A DNA stretch of 64,000 nt from Flexibacter flexilis DSM 6793 (GTDB lineage Bacteria > Bacteroidota > Bacteroidia > Cytophagales > Flexibacteraceae), in the NCBI RefSeq assembly GCF_900112255.1, contig NZ_FOLE01000011.1, positions 62,001-126,000 of the forward strand, written 5' to 3'. Under the pieces are notes generated by a model. It was given only the letters and a program-made list of their open reading frames with translations. It made no database searches and had not been told where the DNA came from. Numbering within the stretch: the first letter of the stretch is position 1; each line of letters starts with the position of its first letter. The translations under genes and the position numbers were made by a program. Shown one piece after another: positions 17,496 to 25,868 of the stretch.

Positions 17496-17544
17496 CGCCG
17501 TTTCTAACGCAGTAGGTGTGGTATCTTCTTGCATTTTAAACCAT

Positions 17545-17594
17545 GGCCTGTGTCTTCACAGGCCGTTTCTTTTGGTGTCTTGTGCGGACACAAG
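17545..17594. repeat. Two palindromes between repeat copies A and B
   Basis: GGCCTGTG-TCTT-CACAGGCC (17545-17564) and CTTGTG-CGGA-CACAAG (17579-17594) are perfect hairpins. The second, with the sequence around it, resembles the palindrome at 20918-20939, so they may belong to one dispersed family. Confidence 0.65.
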
Positions 17595-17632
17595 CCACGG
17601 GCGGCGGTGTTGATTTTAATTTGTTCCCTACT

Positions 17633-17709
17633 ACCAAGCCTAAAGGCTTTGGCGCGGTGCATTTGGTACAAATCCGTTAGGATTATAATCTTTGTAGAAA
17701 AACATTGGC
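17633..17709 (+). repeat. 77-bp intergenic repeat, copy B
   Basis: Direct copy of 17419-17495 with three changes. It ends just before the small His-rich gene. A partial inverted copy is at 22839-22874. Confidence 0.85.
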
Positions 17710-17807
17710 GGCAAACCGAGAATCTACATAAAGGTTTGGCTTATAAATAAGATTATTTTTTTATGTTTGAGTCGTCAGTTTTTATATTTAACCCCAAACT
17801 TTATTTG

Positions 17808-18119
17808 ATGATGGATAATTTCCCCAAATTTCCTTTTTTCTTTAATAATGACCCATCAAAGCCTAAACGTGATGCTCCTGCCATTCTTGTAATCCCAGTA
17901 ACGATTATTATATACATAATTGTTTTTAAAGTTTTTTCGTCATTGCCTTTTTTTAAATCTAGCCCACCAGATACAGTTGATACCAATAAATCCAATTATG
18001 ATACAACCAGCAGAAGTCATAGTCCCCGACGTTATCACCACCATCACAGCAGCCACCACCACCACCACCGAAGTCATCACTATCATCATCACCACAGGTC
18101 TCATAGACGACGGCACTAA
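17808..18119 (+). CDS. Small membrane protein with histidine-rich tail
   Basis: No family is recognised. From the ATG at 17808 the product has 103 residues; an in-frame ATG at 17763 would add 15. A Pro- and Phe-rich start (DNFPKFPFFFNN) precedes one membrane segment (APAILVIPVTIIIYIIVFKVF), and the last 28 residues contain 17 histidines mixed with arginine and serine. The tail could bind metal ions or be a low-complexity relic of CAC/CAT slippage. It lies 29 nt before another membrane protein with a low-complexity tail, probably in the same transcript. Both other frames of the tail are open too, so the reading frame is likely but not certain. Confidence 0.5.
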   Translation: MMDNFPKFPFFFNNDPSKPKRDAPAILVIPVTIIIYIIVFKVFSSLPFFKSSPPDTVDTNKSNYDTTSRSHSPRRYHHHHSSHHHHHRSHHYHHHHRSHRRRH

Positions 18120-18148
18120 TTTATTTTGAACCTTCACTTTTATAGAAA

Positions 18149-18760
18149 ATGAATAACAATGCTACTACCAAACCCAAAGGCAAGGGTTGTTTATATACCT
18201 TCATATTTTTGGTTTGGTTTATTTTGTTGTGCTTGGTGTTAGTCGAAGACTACGAACCAATAACGGCCAATACAACCGCCGTTGCTACGGATACAGTAGC
18301 TTCAAATAAAATGAAAGTGGCAGAAGATACAACCGCCATAATGCCTATGCCGAGTAATTTGGGTAGAACTTCAGGGGCAGGTTTTTATGCTAATTCGGAC
18401 TACTATTATTACGAAGAAACTCACTGGAAAAATGGGCGTAAATTTAAAATCAAGAAACGCAAAAAGCGTAAAATCAAAAGTGTTAAACCTCTAAAAAATA
18501 ACACTGAAAGTTATGCGATGAGCCACGAGGAAGAGCCAAGTTATAGCAGCCGTACTTATGTGTTGTCGCCTAAACCCAAAACCAAACCGAATTCAAGTTC
18601 GTATCGTAGTCGGAGTTATTCGCTTTCGTCGAGCAGTAGTAAACCAAAATCGTCAAGTTCGTCCAGTAGTCGGAGTTATTCGTTTTTTAGCAAGCCAAGC
18701 AAACCCAAAAAAGCGGGAGGCATTTTTTCACTGTTCAGTAGCCGCAAAAAACGTAAATAG
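18149..18760 (+). CDS. Small membrane protein with Ser/Lys-rich tail
   Basis: No family is recognised. The 203-residue product has one N-terminal membrane segment (about residues 14-32), a linker, a tyrosine run with YANSDYYYYEE near residue 80, a very basic KIKKRKKRKIK stretch, and a C-terminal region of about 70 residues dominated by serine, lysine and proline, ending SSRKKRK. The tail probably lies outside the cytoplasmic membrane, but topology is not certain. It follows the His-rich gene closely, and the pair sits between repeats and purA. Confidence 0.6.
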   Translation: MNNNATTKPKGKGCLYTFIFLVWFILLCLVLVEDYEPITANTTAVATDTVASNKMKVAEDTTAIMPMPSNLGRTSGAGFYANSDYYYYEETHWKNGRKFKIKKRKKRKIKSVKPLKNNTESYAMSHEEEPSYSSRTYVLSPKPKTKPNSSSYRSRSYSLSSSSSKPKSSSSSSSRSYSFFSKPSKPKKAGGIFSLFSSRKKRK

Positions 18761-18907
18761 AACAAATCCGCGATAAAAACGACAAAATGGGTGTTTTGCC
18801 TCAGTTTTGGGTGCGTGTTGATGGCCGTTGGCTATATTTTCCGCGATCTTACAGTATTTTTTAAGCGATTTTCCGAAAATTAAACTGCTTTTATCCGAAA
18901 ACGCGCT

Positions 18908-18915
18908 TACTTTTG
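18908..18915 (+). promoter_or_regulatory. -7 element for purA
   Basis: TACTTTTG matches TAnnTTTG, 49 nt before the purA start. No TTTG lies at the normal distance. The rest of 18761-18964 shows nothing else. Confidence 0.5.
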
Positions 18916-18964
18916 GGCTTCGATTGAGAAATCAAATCTTTTCCCAACTTTTTTCACATAAGCA

Positions 18965-20239
18965 ATGGCGGTTGATATTCTATTAGGTTTACAATGGGGC
19001 GATGAAGGCAAAGGTAAAATCGTAGATTTTATTGCGCCCCGTTATGATGTGGTAGCACGTTTTCAGGGTGGCCCTAATGCTGGGCATACGCTCGTGTTCG
19101 ATGGCGCAAAGCACGTTTTGCATCAAATTCCTTCGGGCATATTTCACTCGCAAATCGCCAATGTAATTGGTAACGGTGTTGTGCTTGACCCGATTATTTT
19201 CCAAAAGGAAATCGTGGGCTTGCAACAAAAAGGTACGGACGCGCACAGCAACTTGTACGTTTCGCTCAAAGCCCAACTTATTTTGCCGACGCATCGTCTG
19301 CTCGACGCGGCTTCCGAAAACCAAAAAGGAGAGAAAAAAATTGGTTCTACGCTCAAAGGTATTGGTCCGACTTATCAAGACAAATACGCACGCCAAGGGC
19401 TACGCGTGGGAGACATCTTGTTGCCTGATTTTCAGGCGCGTTACAATCAGTTGGCCGACAAACACAAAAGCCAATTAGATGCCCTCAACTTTGCGTATGC
19501 TGAGCTTGCCGAGCAAGAAAAACATTTCTTTGAGGCCGTAGAATTTCTCAAAACATTCAAGTTGGTCAATACCGAATACTTGATTAATGGCTGGTTGGCC
19601 GAAGGCAAAACCATTTTGGCCGAAGGGGCACAAGGTTCGTTGCTAGATATTGATTTCGGGTCGTATCCGTTCGTAACTTCGTCCAGCACGATGGCCGCAG
19701 GTGCTTGCACAGGCTTGGGTGTTGCGCCGCATCGCATCGGGGAAGTGTATGGGATTTTCAAAGCGTACAGCACACGTGTAGGCAGTGGCCCATTCCCGAC
19801 AGAATTGCACGACGCGACGGGTGAGAAAATCCGTAAAGAAGGTCATGAATTTGGTTCGACGACAGGCCGTCCGCGCCGTTGTGGTTGGTTGGATTTGCCA
19901 GCGTTGCGCTATGCCGTCATGATTAACGGTGCTACGCAATTGCTCATGATGAAAGCCGACGTGTTGGACACTTTCGAGGAAATCGACGTTTGTACACATT
20001 ATCGTTTGGCCGATGGCACGCTTACGCAACAAATGCCTTACACACAAGGCGAAGCCGAAAGCATCGAACCCGTTTACACCACACTCAAAGGCTGGAATCA
20101 GTCGTTGGAAGGCGTGAGCCAATACGAACAAATGCCTGAAGCACTACAATCTTATGTAGCATTTATTGAAAAAGAAATCGGTGTGCCTGTGAAATTGATT
20201 TCGACGGGTGCAGACCGCAAACAAACCGTCGTAAGATAA
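18965..20239 (+). CDS. purA: Adenylosuccinate synthase
   Basis: PurA joins IMP and aspartate using GTP on the way to AMP. The 424-residue product has the family length. The N-terminal GLQWGDEGKGKIVDF loop carries the catalytic aspartate and GTP contacts, GGPNAGHT the histidine, GSTLKGIGPTYQDK the IMP site, and TTGRPRRCGWLD the later conserved block. It is a single-gene unit with its own terminator. PurQ of the same pathway lies about 16 kb away. Confidence 0.97.
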   Translation: MAVDILLGLQWGDEGKGKIVDFIAPRYDVVARFQGGPNAGHTLVFDGAKHVLHQIPSGIFHSQIANVIGNGVVLDPIIFQKEIVGLQQKGTDAHSNLYVSLKAQLILPTHRLLDAASENQKGEKKIGSTLKGIGPTYQDKYARQGLRVGDILLPDFQARYNQLADKHKSQLDALNFAYAELAEQEKHFFEAVEFLKTFKLVNTEYLINGWLAEGKTILAEGAQGSLLDIDFGSYPFVTSSSTMAAGACTGLGVAPHRIGEVYGIFKAYSTRVGSGPFPTELHDATGEKIRKEGHEFGSTTGRPRRCGWLDLPALRYAVMINGATQLLMMKADVLDTFEEIDVCTHYRLADGTLTQQMPYTQGEAESIEPVYTTLKGWNQSLEGVSQYEQMPEALQSYVAFIEKEIGVPVKLISTGADRKQTVVR

Positions 20240-20268
20240 TTATTCGTGATTTTTTAATCCGTTTATAT

Positions 20269-20307
20269 AAAACCTATAAGGCAATCAATGTCTTATAGGT
20301 TTTTTTT
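20269..20307 (+). terminator. Terminator of purA
   Basis: AAAACCTATAAG (20269-20280) pairs perfectly with CTTATAGGTTTT (20292-20303), followed by TTTTATT. Confidence 0.9.
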
Positions 20308-20338
20308 ATTGAAAGAATTTAGACGATGTAGGAAGGAT

Positions 20339-20900
20339 ATTATTAAAACCCCTCCTAAATCCTCTCCAAGGGGAGGACTTTAACAGAAGTTGCAGGTCGG
20401 ATAACAGAAGTTGCAGGTCGGATAACAGAAGTTGCAGGTCGGATAACAGAAGTTGCAGGTCGGATAACAGGAATTGCGGGAAGGATATATTCAAACCCCT
20501 CCTAAATCCTCCCCAAGGGGAGGACTTTAACAGAAGGTGAGGAAAGGATAACAGGAATTGCAGGAATGATATATTAAAACCCCATCTAAATCTTCCCCAA
20601 GGGGAGGACTTTAACAGAAGGTGAGGAAAGGATAACAGGAATTGCAGGAATGATATATTAAAACCCCATCTAAATCTTCCCCAAGGGGAGGACTTTAACA
20701 GAAGGTGAGGAAAGGATAACAGGAATTGCAGGAATGATATATTAAAACCCCATCTAAATCTTCCCCAAGGGGAGGACTTTAACAGAAGGTGAGGAAAGGA
20801 TAACAGGAATTGCAGGAATGATATATTAAAACCCCATCTAAATCTTCCCCAAGGGGAGGACTTTAACAGAAGGTGAGGAAAGGATAACAGGAATTACGGG
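20339..20900. repeat. Tandem repeat array: 84-bp units built from 21-bp blocks
   Basis: Four identical 84-bp units fill 20529-20864; a partial fifth starts at 20865 and a diverged one is 20445-20528. Each unit is two related 21-bp blocks (AACAGAAGGTGAGGAAAGGAT-type and AACAGGAATTGCAGGAATGAT-type) plus a 42-bp block. The 42-bp block holds a palindrome, CYTCCCC-AA-GGGGAGG. At 20382-20465 one 21-bp block is repeated four times by itself. A first 42-bp block lies at 20340-20381. No gene is supported inside; it lies between convergent purA and miaA. Confidence 0.95.
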
Positions 20901-20917
20901 TTTTAATATCAAGTATG

Positions 20918-20969
20918 TGGTTTGTGAGGACACAAACCATGGGTTAGAGACACAATGCTTTGCGTCTCT
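20918..20969. repeat. Two palindromes at the 3' end of miaA
   Basis: TGGTTTGTG-AGGA-CACAAACCA (20918-20939) is a perfect hairpin. AGAGAC (20946-20951) pairs with GTCTCT (20964-20969) with more pairing inside. The second overlaps the miaA stop codon at 20968-20970. Both look like dispersed repeat sequences that may also serve as the miaA terminator. Confidence 0.7.
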
Positions 20970-21879
20970 ACGTTTGGCGGGTTATCTGCTCCAATTGCTC
21001 GGCTAAAGGCAATTGCCCGTCTATCCAATGAATGTGTAGGCCATCGCGTTCCATTTTCCTGAAATATGTCATTTGGCGTTTGGCAAATTGCTGAATGGCA
21101 ATGGTTAGGTGTTCGGTCAAATACGCTTTGCTTTGTTTTTGCTGCAAATATTCTATCACAAATTTGTATTCGAGACCATAATACACGAGGGTTTCGGGGC
21201 TTACGCCTTGCGTGAGCAGGGTTTCGACTTCTTCGATAAGGCCAGCGTCAAGACGTTTGTGTAGGCGTGTGGCGATGCGTTCGCGGCGCAGGTCTCGTGG
21301 CAAATCTATTCCGAAAATAAGAGAATTTATTGGCTGAAAGTTTTGAAAATCGACGGTATGATTGGCGGCATATTCGGCTATTTCGATGGCGCGAATTAGG
21401 CGTTTGTGCGAAGCCAAATCGGTTTTGGCCGCAAAGGGCGAATTTTTTTGCAAGAAAATATCCCGTAACGTATCGGTGCTGAGTGGTAAGAGTTCGGCGC
21501 GGCGCGTGGGGTTGATGGGAATGGCCGTGAGGTTGTAGCCCTTCAGCACGGCATCGAGATACAAGCCGCTGCCGCCGCACATAATGGCCTGATGGCCGCG
21601 CGTGTGTATTTGTTCGTAAGCCGCCCAAAAATCCAGTTGAAATTGATAAATATTGTACCGTTCGCCCGCCTCGCAAATGTCGATGAGATGGTAGGGGGTT
21701 TGGCCGTATTCTTCCAAATCTTTACCCGTTCCGATGTCCATGCCGCGATAGACTTGGCGGGAGTCGGCACTCAAAATCTCGCCGTTGAGTTGTTGGGCTA
21801 CGGCAACGGCAAGGCGGGTTTTGCCCGAAGCCGTCGGCCCCAAAATCGTAATCAATGGCGTTGGGTTGCTGCTATTCAT
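20968..21879 (-). CDS. miaA: tRNA dimethylallyltransferase
   Basis: MiaA adds the dimethylallyl group to A37 of tRNAs reading UNN codons. The 303-residue product has the P-loop GPTASGKT near residue 14, the DSRQVYRGMDIGTGK block, GGSGLYLDAVLKG near residue 102 and the C-terminal QFAKRQMTYFRKM, all typical. It starts 26 nt after the stop of an upstream unknown gene, so the two probably share a transcript. Its stop codon lies inside a palindromic repeat, which suggests the last residues were replaced or shortened by repeat insertion. Confidence 0.95.
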   Translation of the reverse strand: MNSSNPTPLITILGPTASGKTRLAVAVAQQLNGEILSADSRQVYRGMDIGTGKDLEEYGQTPYHLIDICEAGERYNIYQFQLDFWAAYEQIHTRGHQAIMCGGSGLYLDAVLKGYNLTAIPINPTRRAELLPLSTDTLRDIFLQKNSPFAAKTDLASHKRLIRAIEIAEYAANHTVDFQNFQPINSLIFGIDLPRDLRRERIATRLHKRLDAGLIEEVETLLTQGVSPETLVYYGLEYKFVIEYLQQKQSKAYLTEHLTIAIQQFAKRQMTYFRKMERDGLHIHWIDGQLPLAEQLEQITRQT

Positions 21880-21905
21880 GGGGCAAAAATACAGTTTGGC
21901 GGCAT

Positions 21906-22745
21906 TTATAACAAAAGCCGAAATTTGAGGCTGCCCGCGTTGCTGATGCGCACGAGTCCTTGTGTTTGTAACGTTGTGATGATGTCGGTGTCGGGTGGCA
22001 GGCTTCGCGCCAAATGGGTTTGGGCGTGCCGCTCGAAAGTGTCAGGATTTACCCAAAAAATTTGGGGCGGAACGTTTTTTTCTTGTTCAAAGCCCAATTG
22101 CCTGTAACTGCGGCCTACCGACCAGTCGCGGTCTGCGTAACTCATAATGTCCTGCGTGTCCACTTCGTCGGCAAAAGTTTTGATTAATTTGCTCAAGCCG
22201 CCCACTACCGTAATGTTGGGCAAACTCGCGTAACGCAGCAGTTCGGAGGATTTGTAAAGACTCGGTTCGGTGCGAAACACGCGCGGCGCAGTGAAGGTGG
22301 CCACCGCCAAAAGTGCGTGATTTTGTTTGTCGAAAAGGCCGTATTTGTACCGCGCTTGCGTGGTTTGCTGGTTATGATATTGATTCAGGAATGAATTAGT
22401 TTGTTCGTTATCAATGCGTTTGGTGTAGGTGAGGCGGGCATAAATGCGGTTGTTTTCGCCCAAAAGCCCTAAAATTCTGGCTTGAACTAAAGGCTGTTGT
22501 CGCCGCCAAACGTCTTCCCACAAATGAATGATTTGCAAGCCTTTGGCCTGAAAAGTATCCGAAATTTGTTCGAATAATGCCACAGGATACGGCGCAGCTG
22601 CCAAGCTCACCAAATGCAAATGCAGATGTTTGGTCAGTGAGAGGATAGGGCAGGGGCTGAGGTTTTGGGGCATGGCCTCAAAAGTCGGGGCTTGTGGCAG
22701 GGTTTGCAGCCAATCAATGACGTTTTGGGGAAAAGTGTTGTTCAA
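21906..22745 (-). CDS. Unknown protein with a phage/homing-endonuclease-like C-terminal segment
   Basis: The 279-residue product is not assigned to a named function. Residues about 115-235 contain TVVGGLSKLIKTF and MSYADRDWSVGRSYRQLGF, a pattern that resembles a segment found in phage proteins annotated as Hef-type homing endonucleases. No catalytic motif can be named. The N-terminal 110 residues look like a nuclease- or restriction-type fold start only by weak impression. It is cotranscribed with miaA (26-nt gap), but no tRNA role can be inferred from that alone. Confidence 0.6.
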   Translation of the reverse strand: MNNTFPQNVIDWLQTLPQAPTFEAMPQNLSPCPILSLTKHLHLHLVSLAAAPYPVALFEQISDTFQAKGLQIIHLWEDVWRRQQPLVQARILGLLGENNRIYARLTYTKRIDNEQTNSFLNQYHNQQTTQARYKYGLFDKQNHALLAVATFTAPRVFRTEPSLYKSSELLRYASLPNITVVGGLSKLIKTFADEVDTQDIMSYADRDWSVGRSYRQLGFEQEKNVPPQIFWVNPDTFERHAQTHLARSLPPDTDIITTLQTQGLVRISNAGSLKFRLLL

Positions 22746-22838
22746 TTTTTAGCAATTCAGTTGTAAAATTTGTTTGGGATGTGGGCATCAATGGCCTTGA
22801 AGATGCCACGCCTACGGCATTAGAATGCAGTCGATTTA

Positions 22839-22874
22839 TGTTTTTACTACCAAGATTTTAATCCTAACAGATTT
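22839..22874 (-). repeat. Partial inverted copy (C) of the 77-bp repeat
   Basis: This 36-bp stretch, read on the minus strand, matches the right half of copies A and B (the AATCC-GTTA-GGATT part and its flank) with a few changes. The neighbouring ATGCC-ACGCCTAC-GGCAT at 22803-22820 is another palindrome. The rest of 22746-23003 shows no gene. Confidence 0.65.
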
Positions 22875-23003
22875 ATTCAAAAAGACGAATTGATAAAATA
22901 TTTACGGATTAATGTTTTGATAAATAGTGTTTTACGATTAAGAAAAATGTTGTAAGCCTGTCATCTTTCTTGTTTTATTCACTAAATAATTTCTGTATAA
23001 AAA

Positions 23004-23612
23004 TTATGGCCATTGGACTTGGGCGGCATAATGTGCCACCACCTCAGGCGTAATTTCGGGTTCGGGCAAAATGCGCAACAAGCACGGCCAACCCGCGTGT
23101 TTGAGAATAATGTCTTCGGATTGTGGGTCTGGTTCGCCATTGAAAATCAGGCCAAGCACAGGCAAATTGCGGCGTTTCAGTTCGTTGATGGACAGCAAAG
23201 AATGGTTGATGCTTCCCAAATACAAATTGCAAACCAGCACGATGGGCAAACGCAATCGCGCGGCAATGTCTATGACAAAATCGCCGTTTCGGTTGAGGGG
23301 TACGAGCAAACCGCCTGCACCTTCTACCACCAAATCGTTTTGGGTATCAGGCAATTGTATGTTGTCTAAAGAAATGATAATGTCTTCGTTGGCGGCTGCT
23401 TTGTGCGGCGAGGCAGGCATTTGCAAGAAATAAGCCTCTGGCCAAAACTGCGTTTGGGCATTATCGACCAACGTGCGCACGCGGTCGGTGTCGCGGGGCG
23501 TGCCTGCTTGGATGGGCTTCCAATAGTCGGCTTGTAGGTTTTGGGTAAGAATGGCACTGGCTAACGTTTTGCCCGAATCTGTGCCGATGGCTGTTACAAA
23601 AAGTTTTCGCAT
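23004..23612 (-). CDS. bioD: Dethiobiotin synthase
   Basis: BioD makes the ureido ring of dethiobiotin from DAPA, CO2 and ATP. The 202-residue product starts MRKLFVTAIGTDSGKTLASA with the P-loop, and has VVEGAGGLLVPLN near residue 98 and PIVLVCNLYLGSINHSLLSI, all typical. No other bio gene is adjacent. It starts 12 nt after the stop of a TSUP permease gene, so the two look cotranscribed. Confidence 0.95.
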   Translation of the reverse strand: MRKLFVTAIGTDSGKTLASAILTQNLQADYWKPIQAGTPRDTDRVRTLVDNAQTQFWPEAYFLQMPASPHKAAANEDIIISLDNIQLPDTQNDLVVEGAGGLLVPLNRNGDFVIDIAARLRLPIVLVCNLYLGSINHSLLSINELKRRNLPVLGLIFNGEPDPQSEDIILKHAGWPCLLRILPEPEITPEVVAHYAAQVQWP

Positions 23613-23624
23613 AGCTGTAAAGTT

Positions 23625-24419
23625 TTACGCCACAAAAATATCATAACTGTACCGAACTATCATCAACACCACGATAATCAGGAACATGACCCGCACAAAT
23701 CCGTTGCCTTTCTGCAAAGCCATTCGGCTACCCAACCAATTGCCCAAAACATTGAAAATGGCCATTGCTATCGCCAGCCCCAGTATAAAATTGCCTTGCC
23801 AAAGAAAGACGACTAAGGCCGAAAAGTTGGTAACGCAATTAATGATTTTGGCGTAAGCTGAAGCTGTAACAAATTCAAAACCAAGTATTACCACAAAACC
23901 CAGCACCAAGAAACTGCCCGTGCCTGGCCCGAAAAAACCGTCGTAAAAACCCACGACTAAGCCAATACCGCTACCGTACAGCATTTGGCGCGAGGTGGTC
24001 AGGTGTTTGGTTTGGACTGCGCCCAAATCTTTTTTGAAAAAAGTATAAATGGCAATCAGAATCAGGATAACTAAAATCAGGGGTTTGAGCGAGGCACTGT
24101 CCAAGTGACTGACAATTTTTGCGCCAGCAAATGAAGCCGCAAATGCCCAAAAACTCACGAGAGCCAACAGCCGCAAATCAAACCGAATGCGTTGGGCGTA
24201 GCGATACGCGGCCAGCGACGTGCCCGACAGTGCCGCAATTTTGTTTGTGCCGAAAATGGTGGCCAAAGGTTCTTTGGGCAAATTGATGAGCATAATCGGA
24301 ATTTGGACGAGTCCGCCGCCGCCAACCACCGCATCAATAAAGCCCGCCACCAACGAAAACGCCGCCAAAAGCAACACTACGTCGAGGCCATAGCCACCAA
24401 AAAAAGAAGAATATTCCAT
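23625..24419 (-). CDS. TSUP (TauE/SafE) family membrane permease
   Basis: This family exports sulfite, sulfoacetate or related anions across the inner membrane; the substrate is unknown here. The ATG at 24419 gives 264 residues starting MEYSSFFGGYGLDVV; a start at 24485 would run through the terminator of the upstream gene. Seven to eight membrane segments are visible, with the family glycine motifs GFIDAVVGGGGLVQIP near residue 29 and GFYDGFFGPGTGSF near 160. It lies directly upstream of bioD. Confidence 0.9.
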   Translation of the reverse strand: MEYSSFFGGYGLDVVLLLAAFSLVAGFIDAVVGGGGLVQIPIMLINLPKEPLATIFGTNKIAALSGTSLAAYRYAQRIRFDLRLLALVSFWAFAASFAGAKIVSHLDSASLKPLILVILILIAIYTFFKKDLGAVQTKHLTTSRQMLYGSGIGLVVGFYDGFFGPGTGSFLVLGFVVILGFEFVTASAYAKIINCVTNFSALVVFLWQGNFILGLAIAMAIFNVLGNWLGSRMALQKGNGFVRVMFLIIVVLMIVRYSYDIFVA

Positions 24420-24432
24420 CAGGATAAAAAAG

Positions 24433-24471
24433 AAAAGTGTTTTTGCTTGCCTTACAAACAAAAACACTTTT
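24433..24471 (-). terminator. Terminator after the MacB-type permease gene
   Basis: AAAAGTGTTTTTG (24433-24445) pairs perfectly with CAAAAACACTTTT (24459-24471). On the minus strand it follows the permease stop and leads into CTTTTTTAT. Confidence 0.85.
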
Positions 24472-24491
24472 GGGAGATAATTCAAGAAAAA

Positions 24492-25739
24492 TTATTTGCT
24501 GCGAATAGCCTCTACAGGGTCGAGGCGTGAGGCCAAATACGCTGGCACAATCCCCGCGATTATGCCGATAATCGAAGAAATACTCAAGCCAAGTATAATG
24601 TTGCCAGCCGACAAGGAAACCTCCATCATGTCTTGGGGAATGAGTGTGAGCAAATAGACGATGAAAAGCCCCGCCAAACCGCCGATTACACTCAAACAAA
24701 TGGCTTCAAATAGAAACTGAAATAAAATGAAGTAATTTTTCGCACCCAAAGATTTTTGTATCCCAATGATGTTGGTTCGTTCTTTTACGGATACAAACAT
24801 GATGTTGGCGATACCGAAGCCGCCCACCAAAATCGAAAATCCACCGATAATACTCCCCGCCAAGCTTAGCACGCTGAAAATAGAACTAATAGCACCTGCA
24901 ATCATTTCGGGACGATTGACCGCGAAGTTGTCATCTTGTGCAGGTTTTAGGCCACGTTTGGCACGCATGAGGCCGCGTGCTTCGCCTTCTAAGCGCATGA
25001 GGTCTTTGTCATTAGCATAACCTTTGATGCCGATGACAGGCTCTGCGCCGTACCTTCCAACCACAAAGAGTTGCGTAAAAGCTCCGTACGGAACAATGCA
25101 ATTGTAGTCGTTGCTGGGTGCGCCCAAAAAGTTTTCGCCTTGCTTTTTCATTACGCCAATAACCGTGAATTTGTGGCCTTTGACGCTGATTTTGCGGCCA
25201 ACAGGATTGAGCATCGGGAAAAGATTGTCGGCTACGGTATAGCCAATAATCATTACTTTTTTGCTGGCATCAATTTCTTGCTGAGAAAAATAACGGCCTT
25301 GCTCCAATGGAACCTCCGAAATGCCATTGTAGCCATACGTTACACCCATCAGTGCCGCGTTTGACATACTGTTGCTGCCGTTGCGAATGGTACGATTTCC
25401 GCGCGAAGCAAACATGGCAATAGCGGTTTGTTCTTTGAGATTTTTTTCCAAAAAACGAAAATCGGAGGTGCTGGATACGGGTCTGTTGAGGTATTTCCAC
25501 CACGGATAATCTGGGCCAAAAGACCAAGGCCATTTTTGTACATACAGTACTTTGTCGCCCAAAAAGGACATACTGTCGCGGATATTTTTTTCCAACGAAT
25601 CAACTAAAGTGAGTACAGCGATAATGGCAAAAATCCCGATGGTTACGCCCAAAAGCGAAAGTATCGTGCGCAATAAGTTGGATTTGAGGGCTTGCACCGC
25701 AAAAACAAAACTTTCAAAAATAAGCCTGATAACTAACAT
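24492..25739 (-). CDS. ABC transporter permease, MacB/FtsX type
   Basis: Such permeases use ATP binding in the cytoplasm to drive work in the periplasm, often drug, lipoprotein or peptide export. The 415-residue product has one N-terminal membrane helix after ALKSNLLRTILSLLGVTIG, a MacB-type periplasmic core, and three C-terminal helices ending PAYLASRLDPVEAIRSK, the standard end of this family. There is no ATPase domain in it or next to it. A TolC/HlyD pair lies 3-5 kb to the right on the other strand and may be its partner. Confidence 0.92.
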   Translation of the reverse strand: MLVIRLIFESFVFAVQALKSNLLRTILSLLGVTIGIFAIIAVLTLVDSLEKNIRDSMSFLGDKVLYVQKWPWSFGPDYPWWKYLNRPVSSTSDFRFLEKNLKEQTAIAMFASRGNRTIRNGSNSMSNAALMGVTYGYNGISEVPLEQGRYFSQQEIDASKKVMIIGYTVADNLFPMLNPVGRKISVKGHKFTVIGVMKKQGENFLGAPSNDYNCIVPYGAFTQLFVVGRYGAEPVIGIKGYANDKDLMRLEGEARGLMRAKRGLKPAQDDNFAVNRPEMIAGAISSIFSVLSLAGSIIGGFSILVGGFGIANIMFVSVKERTNIIGIQKSLGAKNYFILFQFLFEAICLSVIGGLAGLFIVYLLTLIPQDMMEVSLSAGNIILGLSISSIIGIIAGIVPAYLASRLDPVEAIRSK

Positions 25740-25868
25740 ACCACAAATCTGAGAAATAAAAAGGCAACGTTTGATGATTTAGGCTGTAATAATACAAATT
25801 TGTGGCTGCCTTGTTCATAAAAAAAGGCAGAAAGGCGTACAATAAGGCCAAACGGACAAATAACACGA

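Noticed and set aside
20306-20494. Minus-strand frame with LLLSDLQ heptads
   Set aside because: The heptads come from the 21-bp tandem block read in one frame; there is no promoter or homolog.
20339-20900. CRISPR array
   Set aside because: Units are contiguous and identical, with no unique spacers and no cas genes.
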